From Bacillota bacterium (GTDB lineage: Bacteria > Bacillota > Clostridia > Clostridiales > Clostridiaceae): 31,755 nucleotides of DNA. The DNA lies in the NCBI GenBank assembly GCA_023399035.1, contig JAEWQX010000065.1, positions 1 through 31,755 of the forward strand, written 5' to 3'. Numbering within the stretch: position 1 is the first letter of the stretch; each line of letters starts with the position of its first letter. The notes beneath the pieces are model-generated. The model made no database searches, had not been told where the DNA came from, and saw only the letters and a list, made by a program, of their open reading frames with translations. Positions 25,664 to 31,755 of the stretch are shown here, piece by piece. The position numbers and the translations under genes are program-made.

Positions 25664-26977
25664 TTAGCCTATTCCTCCATAGAAAATTCCTAAAACTATT
25701 ATAATTATTGTTGCTGGTACAAAAACATACCTTCCAAATTTCACAAACCACTTTCCAATTCTACGTTTTGAACCTTCATTAATTCCTGATAATATCTTTT
25801 CTTCATCCACCATGTAATAAAAAACAAATGCTGTTATCACTGCACCTAATGGTGATAATACTATAGTAACAAAATCAGTGAATGTATTGAAGAAATTTTC
25901 ATTTATGCTTAATGGAATTGATAATAAGAATCCAATTAAAGCTACAATTACTGTCGTTTTCTTTCTATCCCATTTAGTGATTGAAAGTAATGATTCTACT
26001 GGTCCTTCAAGCAATGAAATAGATGATGAAATAGATGCAAATATTATACTTAAGAAAAATCCTGCACTTAGAACATTACCAAAAGGCATTGTCTGGAATA
26101 TGCTTGGTACTGTAACAAATAATAATGACGGACCTCCTGTAGGACTTAATCCTAACGCAAATACAGCTGGCATTATCATAAATGCAGCTAAAATTGCTGA
26201 AATTGTATCAAAAACGGCTGTGCTCACTGCACATCCAGGCATATTAAAGTCCTTTCCTGCATAACTTCCGTAAATAACCATTCCACATCCAGTTATTGAA
26301 ACTGTAAAAAATGCCTGTCCCATAGCCATTGCCCATGTTTTCGGCATTAATAAATGCTCCCAATGTGGTTTTAATAAATAACTTATTCCTGCCGATGATC
26401 CTGGCAGACTGAATGACTTAATCATTAAAAGAATAAATATGATAAATAATAACGGTATTATTATTTTATTAATTTTTTCAATTCCTTTTGAAACTCCTGC
26501 ACTAACGATAACCAATGTTATTACAACAGCAAGAAGATGCCATCCTAATGAATTAGAAGTAAATGCAAAGCCTCCAAAATATTCACTTGTATTTATGTTG
26601 TTTATCTGTCCTGTAATACTAATATAGAAATACTTTAAAACCCATCCTATTACGATAGTATAAAACATGAATATTCCCATCAATCCTAATGTAGGGATTA
26701 CAGATAATATTCTTCCTCCAAATTTGTTCTTTTCCTCAAAGACCTTTCTTATAGCCCCTAGAGAACCCTGCTTGTACATTCTACCAAAGCTCATTTCTGC
26801 TATAAGACCCACTACTCCCAGAACAATAATAAAGAAAAAGTATGGTATTAAAAATGCTGCTCCTCCATTTTCTCCAAGCTTATAAGGAAACATCCACACA
26901 TTTCCAAGCCCTATAGCTGCACCAATACACGATAATACAAAACCAATCCTACTAGAAAAACCTTCTCTCTTAGCCAT
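25664..26977 (-). CDS. Sodium-dependent transporter, NSS/SNF family
   Basis: 437 residues with about eleven to twelve membrane helices, the usual bacterial NSS size. The first helix has IGLGNVWMFPYKLGENGGAAF (split about residues 20-40), the Na+/substrate-site signature of LeuT-like transporters, and the sixth/eighth helix regions have AMGQAFFTVS and ISSSISLLEG. Family members take up amino acids such as tryptophan, tyrosine or branched-chain residues with Na+; which one cannot be read from sequence. AGGAGG precedes the ATG. No partner gene is adjacent. Confidence 0.92.
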   Translation of the reverse strand: MAKREGFSSRIGFVLSCIGAAIGLGNVWMFPYKLGENGGAAFLIPYFFFIIVLGVVGLIAEMSFGRMYKQGSLGAIRKVFEEKNKFGGRILSVIPTLGLMGIFMFYTIVIGWVLKYFYISITGQINNINTSEYFGGFAFTSNSLGWHLLAVVITLVIVSAGVSKGIEKINKIIIPLLFIIFILLMIKSFSLPGSSAGISYLLKPHWEHLLMPKTWAMAMGQAFFTVSITGCGMVIYGSYAGKDFNMPGCAVSTAVFDTISAILAAFMIMPAVFALGLSPTGGPSLLFVTVPSIFQTMPFGNVLSAGFFLSIIFASISSSISLLEGPVESLLSITKWDRKKTTVIVALIGFLLSIPLSINENFFNTFTDFVTIVLSPLGAVITAFVFYYMVDEEKILSGINEGSKRRIGKWFVKFGRYVFVPATIIIIVLGIFYGGIG

Positions 26978-27602
26978 TTTTCTTCCTCCTAAACTTCCTA
27001 ATATTAAAAATAATCCTATTTCTGCTTACTGCTCATATCAGATTCTTACCTACAAAGCCATATAAAAGAATCAACCTTGAAATATCCAAGTTTAAACTTC
27101 TAAGACTAAATTTCTTCGCTAGTCCACACCATAATATTCCTACTAATCTGATAATTCACTTTTTAGAAATATATTATTTTAAATATTCCTTCTTTCCAAA
27201 ATAATAATATTATTTTTTATATTATTAACTAATTATTAATTGGAATTATTCATATAATAATATAAATCTATCATTTATTCAACAAAAAAATTAGTTTTTT
27301 GTCTAAATACTATTCTTAAATTTATAATTCTGTTCATTTTTTTATATTTTTTCCATAAATATTATACTTTCTGACAAGCTAATATATATGAGGTATTTAT
27401 TTATGAACTGCTTTTTCATAATATAATGTCATATATTCTAATTTACTTAATATATAATTCATGATACTCTAGTCATTGAGAATCAATATTAATAAATTAG
27501 ATCCAAAATCTATAGCATGTCAAAATGAAGCTGTTATTAAGTGGATTTCTGAAGTTTAGCATTATCAAGATAGTAATATGGAATAATATAATACAAGTAA
27601 TA
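26978..27602. other. Long A/T-rich intergenic stretch without a gene
   Basis: No intact ORF. It contains the NSS promoter region near its left end. At 27475-27490 there is a small palindrome ATTGA-GAA-TCAAT, and a short open stretch follows on the plus strand (LDPKSIACQNEAVIKWISEV just before a stop at about 27560) that could be the tail of a lost gene; I cannot identify it. Confidence 0.4.
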
Positions 27603-27652
27603 AAAAAATCTATTTTATCATAACCATTATGGCTATATAAAATAGATTTTTC
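27603..27652. terminator. Terminator downstream of zupT
   Basis: AAAAATCTATTTTAT (27604-27618) and ATAAAATAGATTTTT (27637-27651) form a perfect 15-bp stem with an 18-base loop; T-runs on both sides make it usable in either direction. Confidence 0.85.
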
Positions 27653-27670
27653 TTATATTTATTTCATGGC

Positions 27671-28450
27671 TCAAGACATAAATATATGAGTAATCGGCAT
27701 TATACATATTCCTAAAAATATTGACCACAAAGACAAGGTGTTGTATCCATATTCCCTTGAAGAAGGTATAAGCTCCTCAAAGCATATATAAAGCATGATT
27801 CCCATTACAAACGCAAAAATCAATCCCAATAAAAATTCACTTATAAAAGGCCTTAATATCAAATAAGCAAGTACTGCACCTACTGGCTCTGATAACCCAG
27901 AACATATAGTATACCTCAATGCTTTAATTCTGCTTCCTGTAGAATAATATATAGGCATGGCAACTGCAATTCCCTCTGGTATATTATGCATTGCAATTGC
28001 AAGTGATATTGAAATTCCTAAAGCTGCATTTTGATAGCTGGACATAAATGTTGCAATTCCCTCAGGGAAATTATGTAGTGTTATTGCAATCATAGCAACA
28101 ATACCAACCCTGAAAAGCCTGGCATTATTTGAGTTATCAGCAGCAACAAGATGATTTTCATGTGGTATGAATTTATCTATAAGCATTGCAAAAATAGCTC
28201 CTGACAACATATATATCATGGTTAGCAGAACCCCGTAAAGATTCCCATAATATTTAACTAATGTAGATTCTGCAAATGGAAAAAGGTCTGTAAAAGATAC
28301 ACAAATCATCACTCCCCCTGCAAATCCAAGTGCAAATGTAATAGTCCTTTTACTAGTCCTATTAGATATAAAAACAATACAGGCTCCTAAAACTGTAGAA
28401 ATGCCTGCTAGAAATGACAATACAAGTGCAAACTGAGCACTCTGCTCCAT
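27671..28450 (-). CDS. zupT: ZIP-family divalent metal transporter (ZupT-like)
   Basis: 259 residues, about eight membrane helices. The two metal-binding helices carry HNFPEGIATF (about 125-134) and, one helix on, AMHNIPEGIAV (about 153-163), the tandem H-N-x-P-E-G motifs of ZupT. An SGLSEPVGA motif (about 180-188) is also typical. Imports Zn2+ and, more loosely, other divalent cations across the cytoplasmic membrane. The ATG follows a CAGGGAG. The upstream 230 bp includes a cluster of hairpins (28583-28707) that may be part of its leader. Confidence 0.92.
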   Translation of the reverse strand: MEQSAQFALVLSFLAGISTVLGACIVFISNRTSKRTITFALGFAGGVMICVSFTDLFPFAESTLVKYYGNLYGVLLTMIYMLSGAIFAMLIDKFIPHENHLVAADNSNNARLFRVGIVAMIAITLHNFPEGIATFMSSYQNAALGISISLAIAMHNIPEGIAVAMPIYYSTGSRIKALRYTICSGLSEPVGAVLAYLILRPFISEFLLGLIFAFVMGIMLYICFEELIPSSREYGYNTLSLWSIFLGICIMPITHIFMS

Positions 28451-28582
28451 AAAACCAACTCCCTGCTATATATAATTTCTATTAAGTTAATCTTCAAAAC
28501 ACTCTTCATTCATTAACTCAAATAATCCATTTAAGCTATATTATTATATTCCTTAGAATGATTTAAAATTACATAAAAATAA

Positions 28583-28709
28583 TATCCATTAAAACTCAGG
28601 TCTAAAACCCAAATCTCAATGGATACACCACAAAATATTAAAAAGGAGTCGTAATTTTGTGTGAATTACATCACAAGAGGAGCGATGAGTATATTAAGAT
28701 AATACACCT
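28583..28709. other. Hairpin cluster upstream of zupT, candidate structured RNA
   Basis: Four short stems follow each other: TATCCATT/AATGGATA (28583-28590, 28618-28625), GTAATT/AATTAC (28651-28656, 28664-28669), CATC/GATG (28669-28672, 28684-28687) and GTATATT/AATACAC (28689-28695, 28701-28707). GGAG and GAGG/CCTC blocks punctuate them. G/C is higher than in surrounding spacer. It does not match a riboswitch class I know, and the strand is not decided. The rest of 28451-28840 shows nothing further. Confidence 0.35.
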
Positions 28710-28846
28710 CTAAAAAAATTACTAACTATATAATAGTTTAACAGATTTTTTATAAAACACAATAGTATTTTTTAAATATTTTGAAAATTATGATATATTC
28801 TATAATTTATATTTTATTTTTCTAAATATTAAAATTAATGTAATTA

Positions 28847-28875
28847 TTGACATAATAAGATAAAAAGAGTATAAT
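28847..28875 (+). promoter_or_regulatory. Consensus sigma-A promoter of tRNA-Glu
   Basis: TTGACA (28847-28852), a 17-base spacer, and TATAAT (28870-28875), ending 13 bases before the tRNA. Both boxes are perfect. Confidence 0.9.
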
Positions 28876-28888
28876 TTAATTGTTGCAT

Positions 28889-28963
28889 GGCCCATTGGTC
28901 AAGAGGTTAAGACGTCACCCTCTCACGGTGAAGTCATGGGTTCGATTCCCGTATGGGTCACCA
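28889..28963 (+). tRNA. tRNA-Glu (anticodon CTC)
   Basis: 75 bases including the encoded CCA. Acceptor stem GGCCCAT/ATGGGTC, T-arm with GGTTCGATTCC, anticodon stem TCACC/GGTGA enclosing CTCTCAC, which places CTC at positions 34-36. CTC reads GAG; with an A/T-rich genome this is probably the minor Glu isoacceptor. The 3' end is next to integrase remnants and may be an attachment site. Confidence 0.95.
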
Positions 28964-28971
28964 ACTAAATT

Positions 28972-29010
28972 GCTGAAAGCTGATTATTACTGGCTTTCGG
29001 CTTTTCTTTT
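28972..29010 (+). terminator. Terminator of tRNA-Glu
   Basis: GCTGAAAGC (28972-28980)/GCTTTCGGC (28993-29001), one wobble, followed by TTTTCTTTT. Confidence 0.9.
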
Positions 29011-29017
29011 GCTCAAA

Positions 29018-29039
29018 AAGGTGACACTAAGGTGACACT
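29018..29039. repeat. Tandem 11-bp direct repeat beside the integrase remnant
   Basis: AAGGTGACACT occurs twice without a gap, between the tRNA terminator and the integrase fragment. Tyrosine integrases use short direct repeats near the core site as arm sites, so this may be a relic of that; inference only. Confidence 0.6.
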
Positions 29040-29079
29040 TTTTCTTTTTGAAATTTTATCCAACCATTTTATCTAATAA

Positions 29080-29203
29080 TTAGGATGTATTTTTATTCAT
29101 ATCATCAAGTATATGTGTATAAGTATTCAAGGTCATTCTTATATCACTATATCCTAATCTTTGAGATACTACTTTTATATTTTCACCATTTGCATAGTAT
29201 ATC
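29080..29203 (-). pseudogene. Tyrosine recombinase (integrase) C-terminal remnant
   Basis: Minus-strand translation gives YYANGENIKVVSQRLGYSDI, then RMTLNTYTHILDDM and a stop at 29080-29082. The G-x-x-I-x-x-V-x-x-x-L-G-Y-S-x-I...T-x-x-x-Y-x-H arrangement is the end of phage/ICE integrases, and the final Tyr in NTYTHIL is the catalytic nucleophile. Only about 41 residues are left of a normal 350-400. The fragment begins where the flavodoxin fragment ends in another frame. Its position 117 bp past a tRNA 3' end is classic for an integrated element. Confidence 0.9.
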
Positions 29204-29284
29204 AGCATCACACTTTTTTGCTATTTCAGTAGCTGCCTTTTTTGTATTTCCTGAAAGAGAGTAATATACAACTATTTTTTTCAA
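29183..29284 (-). pseudogene. Flavodoxin N-terminal remnant
   Basis: Starts at a TTG (29284) overlapping the TGA stop of the upstream DUF6064-like gene as TTGA. The translation KKIVVYYSLSGNTKKAATEI shows the first beta strand and the FMN phosphate-binding loop (S-L-S-G-N-T-K) of flavodoxins, then AKKCDADI before passing into integrase-derived sequence and a stop after 33 codons. Normal flavodoxins have 140-180 residues, so more than 80 percent is gone. Confidence 0.85.
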
Positions 29285-29880
29285 TCTATCTTCCTTCTTA
29301 AATTTATTATTGAAAAAACAACTAATATTAATAATAAAACATCATAATATACTTTAAAGCGAAATGCCCCAATAATTCCATATATTATTATTAATATGAT
29401 TGGATAAATGACGCACTTTTTATTAAACGCATTAGGATATAAATTTAAAATTCCCCCAATAGTCAATAATGTAGGACAAGGAGCTATTCCTAATGGTGAA
29501 AAAAGTATACTAAGAATACTGTTTACTTTGGTGAATTCTGGATACCATATTCCTAATATTATAAAAATTAATGCTATTGCTGTATATATATTCTTTTTAG
29601 GCACATCCTCTATTTGAGCACTTTTTATAAATGCAGCTATAAAAAATACTATCATAATACCAAATGTTACTAAGTGAAATATATTACCATAATAAATTGC
29701 ATTTCCAACTACTGATATACATAATACTATAATTGATCCAAATATAATTTTTTGCTTGCATTTAATTCTAGTGAAACATAGCAATATACTTATAATAACT
29801 ATTAAATGATTAAAAAAATTAATTATTAAATTACCATTTGAAATGTTCTCTAAATACATCAAAATCTGCTCTACATTCAT
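29281..29880 (-). CDS. DUF6064-like integral membrane protein
   Basis: 199 residues with about six to seven hydrophobic helices. The motif SPLGIAPCPTLLTIGGIL (about residues 126-143) resembles the P-C-P-T-x-x-x-T-x-G block of DUF6064 membrane proteins, whose function is not established. The ATG overlaps the stop of the broken padR gene (TAATG), and its own stop overlaps the start of the flavodoxin fragment, so the three genes formed one coupled operon: padR, this gene, flavodoxin. It is the only member still open from end to end, and may still be expressed from the padR promoter. Confidence 0.75.
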   Translation of the reverse strand: MNVEQILMYLENISNGNLIINFFNHLIVIISILLCFTRIKCKQKIIFGSIIVLCISVVGNAIYYGNIFHLVTFGIMIVFFIAAFIKSAQIEDVPKKNIYTAIALIFIILGIWYPEFTKVNSILSILFSPLGIAPCPTLLTIGGILNLYPNAFNKKCVIYPIILIIIYGIIGAFRFKVYYDVLLLILVVFSIINLRRKID

Positions 29881-30399
29881 TATATTATTCCCCCATTATA
29901 ATTTTTTTCAAAAATATCCATCCATTCTTTCATTGTATTTACAAGCATTCTTTGCTGCATAATTATCGCTTCTCCCAAAAAGGTACCTGCACTTTATAAT
30001 CTATTTTTTCTTTTATTTCTTTATTGAATTCATAAATATTCTTTTGCATATTATTAATTAGTTCTTTTTGTAAATCAACTCCAACACAGTTCATGCTCAT
30101 AACTACAGCATTATAATCTATAAAAAAGCGTAATTATTCTTCTGACATTTTTCTTATACTTTCAATCAGATAATCATTACCTTCATTCGTTATTTCATAA
30201 ATTGTCTTTGGCTGCATATTTCTTTAATTAACCGTGTTTTTAAATATCTTTTTTCAGTTAGCTTCAACACCTTCTTATAAATAGATGGTATACTCATCTT
30301 TACCCAGTAACATATTTTTCTTTTTTCAATACTTTTTTGTAAATCATATGCACTTTGTGATTGTTGCTTTATCATTTCTAATACAATTAAACCCACCAC
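29880..30399 (-). pseudogene. PadR-family transcriptional regulator, broken
   Basis: From the GTG at 30399 the winged-helix domain reads GLIVLEMIKQQSQSAYDLQK, then IPSIYKKVLKLTEKRYLKTR, typical of PadR. A shift near 30214 is needed to continue with MQPKTIYEITNEGNDYL; a TAA interrupts at 30134-30136; the Vir_C_2-type C-terminal helices continue (VGVDLQKELINNMQKNIYEF) to a second shift in a T5 run near 29989, where one extra T would restore LGEAIIMQQRMLVNTMKEW to the end. At least three lesions make it non-functional. PadR proteins usually repress their own operon, so the neighbours may now be constitutive. Confidence 0.88.
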
Positions 30400-30426
30400 T
30401 ATAATATAATGCCTAATTTATTGTAA

Positions 30427-30455
30427 ATAATAATACTATAATTTATAGTGGTCAA
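30427..30455 (-). promoter_or_regulatory. padR promoter with a palindromic operator in its spacer
   Basis: On the minus strand TTGACC (30450-30455), 17-base spacer, TATTAT (30427-30432). The spacer contains the 15-bp palindrome ACTATAA-T-TTATAGT (30435-30449). TATAGTGGT (30444-30452) also has an inverted copy ACCACTATA at 30395-30403, over the start codon. This is where a PadR repressor would bind. Confidence 0.65.
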
Positions 30456-30465
30456 TAATCATATA

Positions 30466-30770
30466 TCATAGAATTTGTATATGATTCTCAACTTTATACT
30501 TAATTTTATTTGAGACACTACTTTGCATTAAATTTCTAGCATTATCAAATCACATAACATGAGAAGTTATCATCTCACGACTTTTCCAATGAGTATATCC
30601 CCAATTGTGATACAATAATCCCTTCCATAATTTTAAATTGGTAGACTATAATATATGTCAACTAATTCGTCAGATGTAATTTTACCTGCAGTTGTCTGCT
30701 CTATTTTATGAGAATTTTCATCTTCAATAAAAGCATTTAAACCTTCAACTTTATTTGCTTCATCCCCTCA
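30466..30770 (-). pseudogene. Unidentified broken gene
   Basis: Minus strand, between the GNAT remnant and the padR promoter. One frame gives about 44 residues without a start codon (including VEGLNAFIEDENSHKIEQT and ITSDELVDIYYSLPI, then a stop at 30633-30635). A shifted frame continues with LWKGLLYHNWGYTHWKSREM, ITSHVM, a TGA, and FDNARNLMQSSVSNKIKY to a stop at 30466-30468. The residue composition looks protein-like in both frames, so one gene with at least a frameshift and a nonsense codon is likely. I cannot name the family. Confidence 0.5.
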
Positions 30771-30771
30771 A

Positions 30772-31156
30772 TTAATACTTTAATAGATTATAGCAAGATA
30801 AATTTATTTCCTCTGAACTTACTTTTTCCATTAATTTAAATCCTAAATGTTCATATTTTATAACATTATTAGGATTATGTGTTTGTAATGCAATTATTAT
30901 ATTATTTTCAGAACATTTTTCAAATACTTTGGAAATTAGTTTTCTGAAAATACCTGTTCCTTGCAGTTCCTTTTTTATAACAATTACTTGTATAATAAAC
31001 ACTTCTTTATCATTTGTAAATTTTTTATACCATTCTGTATCTGTAATAGAAGATACTTTTTCAATATTCTTTTGCATAATAGATAAATCTTCTTCATTAA
31101 TTTCATCAATTACATACTGAGAATCTTCTTGTTAAAATTCCTTCTTTATTCACCAT
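30772..31156 (-). pseudogene. GNAT-family N-acetyltransferase, frameshifted near its start
   Basis: The open part (from an ATG at 31077, and open back to about 31133) shows the GNAT core: IIQVIVIKKELQGTGIFRKL, where V-x-x-x-x-Q-G-T-G-I-x-x-x-L is the acetyl-CoA loop (R/Q-x-x-G-x-G/A), and then NNVIKYEHLGFKLME, the usual N-x-x-x-x-x-Y-E-x-L-G-F motif. A plausible true start is ATG at 31156 (MVNKEGILTR), which needs a one-base shift near 31130 to join the rest. With that the protein would be about 130 residues, slightly short for the family. Substrate unknown. Confidence 0.7.
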
Positions 31157-31281
31157 ATTAAATAAAATTAATAATATATAACCATAGACAAATGAATATA
31201 TATTACTAATAATACATATTATCTTATTATACATTCTCTTTTATCTTCTCTATGTTAATCATTTTAATAGTCTTATGTAAT

Positions 31282-31392
31282 TCAAAAAATAATCACACAT
31301 TCATAATAACATATTATGGAAAATAACTCATTTAATGTATAAATTTTTAATACCTCTTTATTTTTATATCTTGGACATCCCTTATATTTCAT
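31282..31392 (-). CDS. Possible 36-codon ORF behind a long hairpin
   Basis: An ATG at 31392 has AAGGAG seven bases upstream and opens a 36-codon frame beginning MKYKGCPRYKNKEVL and ending in a hydrophobic stretch (SIICYYECVIIF). It starts 19 bases after the large hairpin at 31411-31465. It may be a genuine short peptide or the truncated start of a longer gene. I recognise no family. The rest of the gap 31157-31681 is A/T rich with no other gene. Confidence 0.35.
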   Translation of the reverse strand: MKYKGCPRYKNKEVLKIYTLNELFSIICYYECVIIF

Positions 31393-31410
31393 TTATTTCT
31401 CCTTATAACA

Positions 31411-31465
31411 AAAGCACCTATAAAGTTCAGTGAAGTGCGTAACATTCACCCTTTATAAGTGCTTT
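31411..31465 (-). other. Long hairpin upstream of the short ORF
   Basis: Arms AAAGCACCTATAAAG (31411-31425) and CTTTATAAGTGCTTT (31451-31465) pair over 15 positions, with the single difference becoming a U-G wobble in minus-strand RNA. A second stem GTGAA/TTCAC (31430-31434, 31445-31449) lies inside. A TTTTGTT tail follows on the minus strand. It could be an attenuator, a terminator of an upstream transcript, or the subterminal hairpin of a mobile element. Confidence 0.6.
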
Positions 31466-31629
31466 CCATTAAGGGAATTCTTTCAATAATGATATAATAT
31501 CATAGATTTTCATGAATTTTTTATTACTGTTTTATCATAAAAATATTGTTTTTATCTATTGGGAAATATCATCTTAGATAGCTTATTTATTATGTTTACT
31601 CTTAAAGTATTGCAACTAAAAATTATTTA

Positions 31630-31664
31630 AAAAAGCTTATCAAAATTCTTGATAAGCTTAAAAA
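31630..31664 (-). terminator. Terminator of the edge helix-turn-helix gene
   Basis: Perfect 11-bp stem AAGCTTATCAA (31633-31643)/TTGATAAGCTT (31649-31659), with T-runs on the minus strand. Confidence 0.88.
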
Positions 31665-31681
31665 TTATTAGATTTATAATT

Positions 31682-31755
31682 TTATCTAAATGCAATATGC
31701 AGTTCTTTTCCAAGTCCCTTTGCAACCCTTACTAAAAAATCAAAGCTTGGATTAT
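31682..31755 (-). CDS. XRE-type helix-turn-helix protein, C-terminus only (possible HigA-like antitoxin)
   Basis: The last 23 to 24 codons are inside the window: NPSFDFLVRVAKGLGKELHI then AFR and a stop. N-P-S-x-x-x-L-x-x-x-A-x-x-L-G-x-x-L is the end of the XRE/HTH_3 domain as seen in HigA/RelB-associated antitoxins and related regulators. The protein ends directly after the HTH, as HigA-type antitoxins do. Whether a toxin gene accompanies it lies outside the window. Confidence 0.7.
   Translation of the reverse strand, partial: NPSFDFLVRVAKGLGKELHIAFR

Noticed and set aside
27475..27560. Fur-box-like palindrome with a short reading frame
   Set aside because: The palindrome is only 13 bp and a poor match to a Fur site, and the following frame is too short to identify; mentioned only in the intergenic entry.
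28583..28709. A known metal riboswitch (Mn or Ni/Co class) upstream of zupT
   Set aside because: Hairpins are present, but I could not find the conserved loop or junction sequences of those classes, so only an unnamed structured element is reported.
1..31755. CRISPR array, restriction or other defence system
   Set aside because: No regularly spaced repeats of CRISPR type and no recognisable defence genes were seen; the edge helix-turn-helix gene alone is not enough.

Overview
The window looks like chromosomal DNA of a low-GC Gram-positive anaerobe, most likely a Clostridium sensu stricto. This is inferred from the very high A+T content, strong AGGAGG-type ribosome binding sites, the anaerobic (cbi) route to cobalamin, and a set of nucleoside/pentose genes typical of clostridia. 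Species is not determined from sequence alone.

Region 1 (1-12170, all minus strand) is a near-complete anaerobic corrin-ring operon, read right to left: cobalamin riboswitch with its own terminator, cbiK, cbiA, cbiC, cbiD, cbiE, cbiT, cbiL, cbiF, cbiG, cbiH, cbiJ, cbiB, then a threonine-phosphate decarboxylase-like aminotransferase running off the left edge. Together they take sirohydrochlorin to cobyrinate a,c-diamide and on toward cobinamide with its aminopropanol side chain. The riboswitch-terminator pair upstream of cbiK looks like the single feedback control point. Six of the spacers between these genes carry inverted repeats of different types.

Region 2 (12200-19070) has a CPA1 cation/proton antiporter with a two-repeat RCK-C-like tail, then nucleoside salvage genes on the minus strand: punA, deoB and nupC, with a membrane-anchored GH25-like protein between punA and deoB.

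Region 3 (19000-24160) is a GntR/UTRA regulator followed by a nucleoside-to-glycolysis module: transaldolase (TalC type), a dead deoD fragment, a split transketolase (two subunits), a dead YczE-type membrane gene, and uridine phosphorylase. Base is removed by phosphorolysis (PunA, Udp), ribose-1-P is isomerised by DeoB, and the pentose phosphate enters glycolysis by transketolase and transaldolase. TTGTATA half-sites recur in front of gntR, nupC, talC and udp, suggesting one regulon.

Region 4 (24390-28740) holds a small holin-like membrane gene, an unrecognised 210-residue two-TM protein, a sodium-dependent (NSS) transporter, and a ZupT-type metal transporter with several hairpins upstream of it.

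Region 5 (28840-31755) starts with a tRNA-Glu(CTC) gene under a consensus promoter. Just beyond it lies a decayed island: an integrase C-terminus joined to a flavodoxin N-terminus, an intact DUF6064-like membrane protein, a PadR regulator with at least three lesions but a well-preserved promoter/operator, an unidentified broken gene, a frameshifted GNAT acetyltransferase, a long hairpin with a 36-codon ORF, and the end of an XRE-type helix-turn-helix gene. This island is the least ordinary part of the window. I do not see strong evidence for a wholly new system; the best leads are the tRNA-adjacent remnant, the hairpin-rich leader upstream of zupT and the candidate nucleoside regulon.
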